From Oscillospiraceae bacterium (GTDB lineage: Bacteria > Bacillota_A > Clostridia > Oscillospirales > Ruminococcaceae), in assembly GCA_017523995.1 (NCBI GenBank), contig JAFWUX010000181.1, positions 1-9,173 on the forward strand: 9,173 nt of DNA, read 5' to 3'. This document shows, piece after piece, positions 4,972 through 9,173 of this stretch. How positions within the stretch are numbered: the stretch's first letter is position 1; every line of letters begins with the position of its first letter. The translations under genes were made by a program, and so were the position numbers. The notes below the pieces were generated by a model. That model was not told the origin of the DNA and searched no databases. It saw only the letters and a program-made list of their open reading frames with translations.

Positions 4972-6945
4972 ATGCATGAACCTTACTATCTGACAACCGC
5001 GATTGCGTACACATCGCGGAAACCTCATATCGGAAATACCTACGAGATCGTCATGAGCGACTCGCTTGCCCGCTTCCGCAGAATGCAGGGCTATGATGTA
5101 TACTTCCTGACCGGCACCGACGAGCACGGTCAGAAGATCGAAGAAATCGCCAAAGAGGCAGGCATCACACCGCAGCAGCATGTCGATAAGATCGCAGGCG
5201 AAATCCGCGATATCTGCGACCTGCTCAACACCTCGTATAACCAGTTCATCCGCACGACCGACCCCAAGCACACGAAGATTGTGCAGGATATCTTCCAGCG
5301 CCTTTATGATCAGGGCGACATCTACAAGGGCGAGTATGTCGGCAAATACTGCACGCCCTGCGAGAGCTTCTGGACGGAATCGCAGCTCAAGGACGGCAAA
5401 TGCCCCGACTGCGGCAGAGAAGTCCGCGATGCCAGAGAGGAAGCATATTTCCTGAAGCTTTCCAAGTATCAGGACTGGATCGAGCAGTATATCGAGGAGC
5501 ATCCGGATTTCATCTATCCGGAGGCGCGCAAAAAGGAAATGCTCAACAACTTCATCAAGAAGGGTCTTGAGGATCTCTGCGTTTCGCGTACAACGGTCAA
5601 GTGGGGCATTCCGGTTCCGTTTGATGACAAGCATGTGATCTATATCTGGATCGACGCGCTCTCGAACTATATCACCGCGCTCGGCTATGATGTCAACGGC
5701 AATCACGGCGAGCTCTATAAAAAATACTGGCCGGCAGATGTCCACATCATCGGCAAGGATATCGTCCGTTTCCACAGCATTTACTGGGTCATTATGCTGC
5801 ACGCCCTCGGCGCACCGATCCCGAAAAAGGTTTTCGGTCATCCGTGGATGCTCTTTGGCAATGACAAGATGAGCAAATCCAAGGGCAATGTCATCTATGC
5901 AGATGAGCTGGTCGAAAAGTTCGGCGTCGATGCCGTCCGTTACTACCTGCTCTCCGAGATGCCCTTTGCACAGGACGGCTCCATCACCTATGAAAACATG
6001 ATCGAGCGCTTCAACTCCGATCTGGCGAATACGCTCGGCAACCTTGTCAACCGCACGGTCGCGATGGTCAACAAGTATTTCGGCGGCATCATTCCGGATG
6101 CAGCGCTGATCGCATCCGCACCGTCGGAGGAATGCGACGCCGATCTGCAGGCAGTTGCAGAGGGCACCGCGCAGAAGATGACCGAGCTGCTTGACAGCTT
6201 CCATGTCAGCGACGCCGTCGAGACCGTTCTGACGCTCGCGAGCCGCTGCAACAAGTATATTGACGAAACCGCACCGTGGGTGCTTGCAAAGAATCCGGAG
6301 GACAAGCCGCGCCTTGCAAAGGTCATGTATAACCTGCTCTCCGGCATCCGCATCATCGGCGGACTGTTAAAGCCGTTCATGCCGGAAACCGCGGAGAAGA
6401 TTCTTGCGCATACGCCGGCAGCAGATGAGATCAATGCGATCGAGTGCGAGCTGGATCGCTACAAGGTATTCGGCGGCGTCAAGCACGGCGCAGCAGTCGG
6501 CGAGGCAAAGCCGATGTTCGAGCGCATCAACGCCGAGCAGTTCATCGCCGAGATGATCGCAGCGCATCAGAGCGCGGCAGAAGCGGCAGAGCCGGAGAAT
6601 CCGGTGCAGCCCTTCGCCGAGCAGATCGAGATCGACACCTTTGCAAAGTCGGATATCCGTGTCTGCGAGGTGCGCGCCTGCGAAAAGGTCAAGAAATCCA
6701 GCAAGCTGCTCTGCTTCAAGCTGTTTGACGGCATCGGCGAGCGGCAGGTACTCTCCGGCATTGCAAAGTGGTATCAGCCGGAGGAATTAGTCGGCAAAAA
6801 GGTCTTCTGTGTGGTCAACCTCAAGCCGGTCAAGCTCTGCGGTCTGGAAAGCTGCGGCATGATCTGCTCGGCGGAGGGCGCAGACGGAAAGATCACTTTG
6901 CTCATCGCGGATGACAGCATTGCCGCCGGCAGTCGGCTCTGCTGA
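4972..6945 (+). CDS. metG: Methionyl-tRNA synthetase with C-terminal tRNA-binding domain
   Basis: This class I synthetase charges initiator and elongator tRNA-Met with methionine in the cytoplasm. The 657-residue product has the HIGH-type ATP site as HIGN (19-22, within KPHIGNTYE), the GTDEHGQKI block (48-56), a four-Cys zinc knuckle (Cys127, 130, 144, 147), and KMSKS at 299-303. The anticodon-binding helical domain follows (about 345-500). Residues from about 551 form the EMAPII/Trbp111-like tRNA-binding domain (IDTFAKSDIRVCEV, then KPVKLCGLESCGMICSA), which dimerises and strengthens tRNA binding in many MetRS. AAAGGAG at 4956-4962 sets the start 9 bases downstream. The last His of HIGH is Asn here, a form I recall from other clostridial MetRS. 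All essential motifs are present, so it should be functional. Confidence 0.97.
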   Translation: MHEPYYLTTAIAYTSRKPHIGNTYEIVMSDSLARFRRMQGYDVYFLTGTDEHGQKIEEIAKEAGITPQQHVDKIAGEIRDICDLLNTSYNQFIRTTDPKHTKIVQDIFQRLYDQGDIYKGEYVGKYCTPCESFWTESQLKDGKCPDCGREVRDAREEAYFLKLSKYQDWIEQYIEEHPDFIYPEARKKEMLNNFIKKGLEDLCVSRTTVKWGIPVPFDDKHVIYIWIDALSNYITALGYDVNGNHGELYKKYWPADVHIIGKDIVRFHSIYWVIMLHALGAPIPKKVFGHPWMLFGNDKMSKSKGNVIYADELVEKFGVDAVRYYLLSEMPFAQDGSITYENMIERFNSDLANTLGNLVNRTVAMVNKYFGGIIPDAALIASAPSEECDADLQAVAEGTAQKMTELLDSFHVSDAVETVLTLASRCNKYIDETAPWVLAKNPEDKPRLAKVMYNLLSGIRIIGGLLKPFMPETAEKILAHTPAADEINAIECELDRYKVFGGVKHGAAVGEAKPMFERINAEQFIAEMIAAHQSAAEAAEPENPVQPFAEQIEIDTFAKSDIRVCEVRACEKVKKSSKLLCFKLFDGIGERQVLSGIAKWYQPEELVGKKVFCVVNLKPVKLCGLESCGMICSAEGADGKITLLIADDSIAAGSRLC

Positions 6946-6959
6946 TTCCAATATCTTCG

Positions 6960-7016
6960 CAAGCGGAATGCTGCCATACTGCACGATGACACGCCGCTTG
7001 ATGCGATGCATAGCAT
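6960..7016. other. Inverted repeats between metG and the dockerin gene, no T-tract
   Basis: CAAGCGG (6960-6966) pairs with CCGCTTG (6994-7000), and GATGC (7000-7004) pairs with GCATC (7012-7016). Neither stem is followed by a T-run, so termination after metG is doubtful. No clear -35/-10 pair is visible in the 118-bp gap either, so some read-through from metG into the next gene is possible. Confidence 0.3.
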
Positions 7017-7063
7017 CACCCCCGTTTCGTTCTACCTGAACCTATGCGAAAGGAACCTGAAAT

Positions 7064-7963
7064 ATGAAACGAATCGCAGCAATTTTTTGTTCCGCAGCCA
7101 TGACAGCAGCAGCCCTGACACTTCCTGCCGATGCGGCAGACCTCATGACAGTCCGGCTCGGTGCAGAGCAGACCGTGATCAACACGGATGATCTTGCATC
7201 CGGCGACAAAATGATCAAAGGCGGCCTTTATTTTGACAATTATACCGGCATCTCCAAGCTCCGGATGATTCTCCGCAGTGACGCGCCGATCCAGATTGAG
7301 AACGGCGGCTTCACGCTCGATCCAAACGGCGCACTCGATTCGGACGGCAATGTCCGTCACGCACTGTTCGAGGAGCACAGCGAGGCGATGTACACCGCAA
7401 AATCCACTGTTGATGATGATACGAACATCATTGTCTGGTACGGCGGCCACACGGACGGCGTCGATCCGTATTATCAGAACGGCGTGATCCGCAATGCCGG
7501 CAGTTCGTTCCTCAGCTTTGATTACCGCATTCCGCAGGGCATCAAGGCAGGGGAGTACAAGTGCTATGTCAGCGAAAAGGTTGTGACCACGGAGAGCGGC
7601 ATGCTCGTGAAGGATCTGACCCTTTCGGATGAAACCCACCAGCTCGAGCTGAATAAGGAGTTTGCGCTCCAGCCCGTGACATTCACCGTGTACACACGCG
7701 GCGACCTCAACTGCGACGGCAACATCTCGACCGAGGACGCGCAGGCGGCGCTTGTCTGCTATGTGCAGCAGGATCTCGCAAAGAAAACGCTGACGGATAA
7801 GGAGTTCTCGGAGATCGCCAAGACCAAGCTCGTCAATCCGGCGCGGCTTGCGGCAGATGCTTCCGGCGACGGCATTCTTGATGTCAAGGATGCGCAGGGC
7901 ATTCTGCAGTATTATGTCAACAGCCTTGCAGGCAACAAACCGGATTGGAACACAATCTTCTGA
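7064..7963 (+). CDS. Secreted dockerin-containing protein
   Basis: The 299-residue product starts with a signal peptide: KR, a hydrophobic stretch (4-20) and a likely cleavage after PADA (residue 24). Residues 25-205 form a beta-rich module of unknown type; GGLYFDNYTGISKL (53-66) and the alternating strands recall cohesin-like or carbohydrate-binding folds, but no catalytic motif is seen. The C-terminal third is a type I dockerin-like domain with two calcium loops: Asp214, Asn216, Asp218, Asn220, Asp225 and Asp265, Ser267, Asp269, Asp276, each followed by an AQ helix (DAQAALVCYV; DAQGILQYYV). Dockerins plug into cohesins of cellulosomes or other surface complexes. The two loops are 51 residues apart, longer than the ~30-35 of classical cellulosomal dockerins. 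AAAGG at 7049-7053 supports the start. The partner scaffold is not in the window. Confidence 0.88.
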   Translation: MKRIAAIFCSAAMTAAALTLPADAADLMTVRLGAEQTVINTDDLASGDKMIKGGLYFDNYTGISKLRMILRSDAPIQIENGGFTLDPNGALDSDGNVRHALFEEHSEAMYTAKSTVDDDTNIIVWYGGHTDGVDPYYQNGVIRNAGSSFLSFDYRIPQGIKAGEYKCYVSEKVVTTESGMLVKDLTLSDETHQLELNKEFALQPVTFTVYTRGDLNCDGNISTEDAQAALVCYVQQDLAKKTLTDKEFSEIAKTKLVNPARLAADASGDGILDVKDAQGILQYYVNSLAGNKPDWNTIF

Positions 7964-7980
7964 TTCTTTCCAGCACGAAC

Positions 7981-8018
7981 AAAGCACCGTGGAAACAGGC
8001 AGTTTTTCACGGTGCTTT
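7981..8018 (+). terminator. Hairpin terminator of the dockerin gene
   Basis: AAAGCACCGTG (7981-7991) and CACGGTGCTTT (8008-8018) pair perfectly; GAAA with TTTT (7992-7995 with 8004-8007) extends the stem to 15 bp around an 8-base loop. The 3' arm ends in TTT and is followed by CTGTAT, a weak T-tract, so efficiency is uncertain. It begins 17 bases after the stop codon. Confidence 0.7.
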
Positions 8019-8045
8019 CTGTATCTCGCGATATATTTCAGACAC

Positions 8046-8078
8046 AAAAAGGCTGAGCCCAAACGGACTCAGCCTTTT
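8046..8078 (-). terminator. tuf terminator
   Basis: On the minus strand AAAAGGCTGAG (8078-8068) pairs perfectly with CTCAGCCTTTT (8057-8047), 11 bp around a 10-base loop, and ends in TTTTTGTGT. It begins 14 bases beyond the tuf stop codon. The A/T ends make it symmetric, so it may also back up termination of the convergent dockerin transcript. Confidence 0.88.
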
Positions 8079-8092
8079 CATCATTTCAGATA

Positions 8093-9173
8093 TTACTCGT
8101 CGATGGTGGTAACAACGCCGGAACCGACAGTCTTGCCGCCCTCGCGGATAGCGAAGCGGAGACCCTGCTCGATCGCGATCGGGGTGATGAGCTCAACGCC
8201 GATCTCGATGTTGTCGCCAGGGTTGCACATCTGAACGCCGTCCGGCAGCGTGATGATACCGGTAACGTCAGTTGTACGGAAATAGAACTGCGGTCTGTAG
8301 TTGTTGAAGAACGGCTTATGACGACCGCCTTCTTCCTTCTTCAGAACGTAAACCTGACCCTTGAACTTGGTGTGCGGGTGAATGGAACCCGGCTTGCACA
8401 GAACCTGACCTCTTTCGATGTCCTTACGTGCGATACCACGGAGCAGTGCGCCGATGTTATCGCCAGCCTCTGCGTAATCCAGAGTCTTGCGGAACATTTC
8501 CAGACCGGTAACAACAGTAGAGGTCTTCTCGTCCTTCAGACCAACGATCTCGACGGTCTCGCCGACCTTAACCTGACCACGCTCAACACGACCGGTAGCA
8601 ACAGTACCACGGCCGGAGATTGTCATGGTGTCCTCAACCGGCATCAGGAACGGCTGATCTGCCTTACGGTCCGGAGTCGGAATGTAGGAGTCAACAGCAC
8701 CCATCAGCTCAAGGATCGGTGCATAGACCGGATCATTGATATCGGTGGAAGAAGAATCGAGAGCCTTGAAAGCAGAACCCTTGATGATCGGAATTTCATC
8801 GCCAGGGAAATCGTAGGAGCTCAGAGTCTCGCGGATATCCATCTCGACGAGGTCGATCAGCTCTTCATCGTCAACGAGGTCCGTTTTGTTCATGAACACG
8901 ACGATTGCCGGCACGCCAACCTGACGAGCGAGCAGGATGTGCTCCTTGGTCTGAGCCATCGGGCCGTCAGAAGCAGCAACGACGAGGATTGCGCCGTCCA
9001 TCTGTGCAGCACCGGTGATCATGTTCTTGATATAGTCAGCGTGACCAGGGCAGTCAACGTGAGCATAGTGACGCTTATCGGTCTCATACTCAACGTGAGC
9101 AGTGTTGATTGTGATACCACGCTCGCGCTCTTCCGGAGCCTTGTCGATCATGGAATAATCCTCAAACTTTGCC
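8093..9173 (-). CDS. tuf: Translation elongation factor Tu, 5' end missing
   Basis: EF-Tu carries aminoacyl-tRNA to the ribosome as a GTP complex. The frame is open to the window edge; 359 residues are visible and about 40 N-terminal ones, including the P-loop GHVDHGKT, lie outside. The first visible residues are [19 protein letters not shown], so the ATG at 9151 is an internal Met, not the start. Switch I ([12 protein letters not shown]), the DCPGHAD motif with the catalytic His, NKTD (8890-8879; usually NKCD) and GSAFKAL (G5) make the G domain. Domains 2 and 3 follow, with [12 protein letters not shown] and [18 protein letters not shown], the surface where kirromycin-type drugs act. It ends in TTIDE. 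Well conserved and surely functional; the promoter and any upstream fusA lie beyond the window. Confidence 0.97.
   Translation of the reverse strand, partial: AKFEDYSMIDKAPEERERGITINTAHVEYETDKRHYAHVDCPGHADYIKNMITGAAQMDGAILVVAASDGPMAQTKEHILLARQVGVPAIVVFMNKTDLVDDEELIDLVEMDIRETLSSYDFPGDEIPIIKGSAFKALDSSSTDINDPVYAPILELMGAVDSYIPTPDRKADQPFLMPVEDTMTISGRGTVATGRVERGQVKVGETVEIVGLKDEKTSTVVTGLEMFRKTLDYAEAGDNIGALLRGIARKDIERGQVLCKPGSIHPHTKFKGQVYVLKKEEGGRHKPFFNNYRPQFYFRTTDVTGIITLPDGVQMCNPGDNIEIGVELITPIAIEQGLRFAIREGGKTVGSGVVTTIDE

Noticed and set aside
4942..6204. 420-codon open frame on the minus strand
   Set aside because: It lies antisense to metG, has no ribosome binding site of note and no recognisable domain.
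7016..8062. 348-codon open frame on the minus strand
   Set aside because: It is antisense to the dockerin gene and reads through both intergenic hairpins; the plus strand has the signal peptide and dockerin motifs.
1..9173. CRISPR array, tRNA or rRNA genes
   Set aside because: No regularly spaced repeats of CRISPR type and no cloverleaf or rRNA-like stretch were seen in any gap.

Overview
The window looks like a chromosomal segment of a fairly GC-rich Gram-positive Clostridia member, most likely a Ruminococcus-like (Oscillospiraceae) gut or rumen bacterium. The support is a secreted dockerin protein at 7064-7963, consensus -35/-10 promoters and strong AGGAGG-type ribosome binding sites, and clostridial-style peptide deformylase and methionyl-tRNA synthetase. 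No marker in the window fixes the species.

The left end (1-1240) looks like the end of an integrated element. It holds the last 44 residues of a tyrosine recombinase including the active-site Tyr, a UUCG hairpin terminator, an extended -10 promoter, an AT-rich gene of unknown function (263-1096), and then a cluster of TAGTAGTA motifs arranged as nested inverted repeats (1097-1238). These motifs resemble, from memory, the arm-type (DR2) sites bound by Tn916-family integrases. Ordinary GC-rich chromosome seems to begin after this cluster.

Region 1300-2323 is a two-gene unit: a low-molecular-weight protein tyrosine phosphatase whose stop codon overlaps the start of a short peptide deformylase (ATGA overlap), closed by a strong hairpin. 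The deformylase has Met where the motif-I Gln is normally found.

Region 2440-4704 is a minus-strand two-gene operon with a near-perfect promoter. The first gene encodes a 441-residue protein made of two ~218-residue copies, each with three zinc-ribbon-like Cys clusters. The second, 15 bp downstream, encodes a radical SAM protein of the spore-photoproduct-lyase-like (COG1533) type. A perfect 17-nt palindrome lies just upstream of the promoter, and a repeat-rich intergenic segment (4806-4894) separates the operon from metG.

Region 4972-7963 carries metG (methionyl-tRNA synthetase with a C-terminal tRNA-binding domain; short leader, no room for a T-box) and then a secreted dockerin protein. Region 8046-9173 is the minus-strand tuf gene (EF-Tu), convergent with the dockerin gene, with two hairpins between them; its 5' end runs off the window.

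Most of the window is housekeeping. The parts that deserve a second look are the putative element end with its unknown gene, the duplicated zinc-ribbon protein paired with a radical SAM enzyme, and the variant deformylase.
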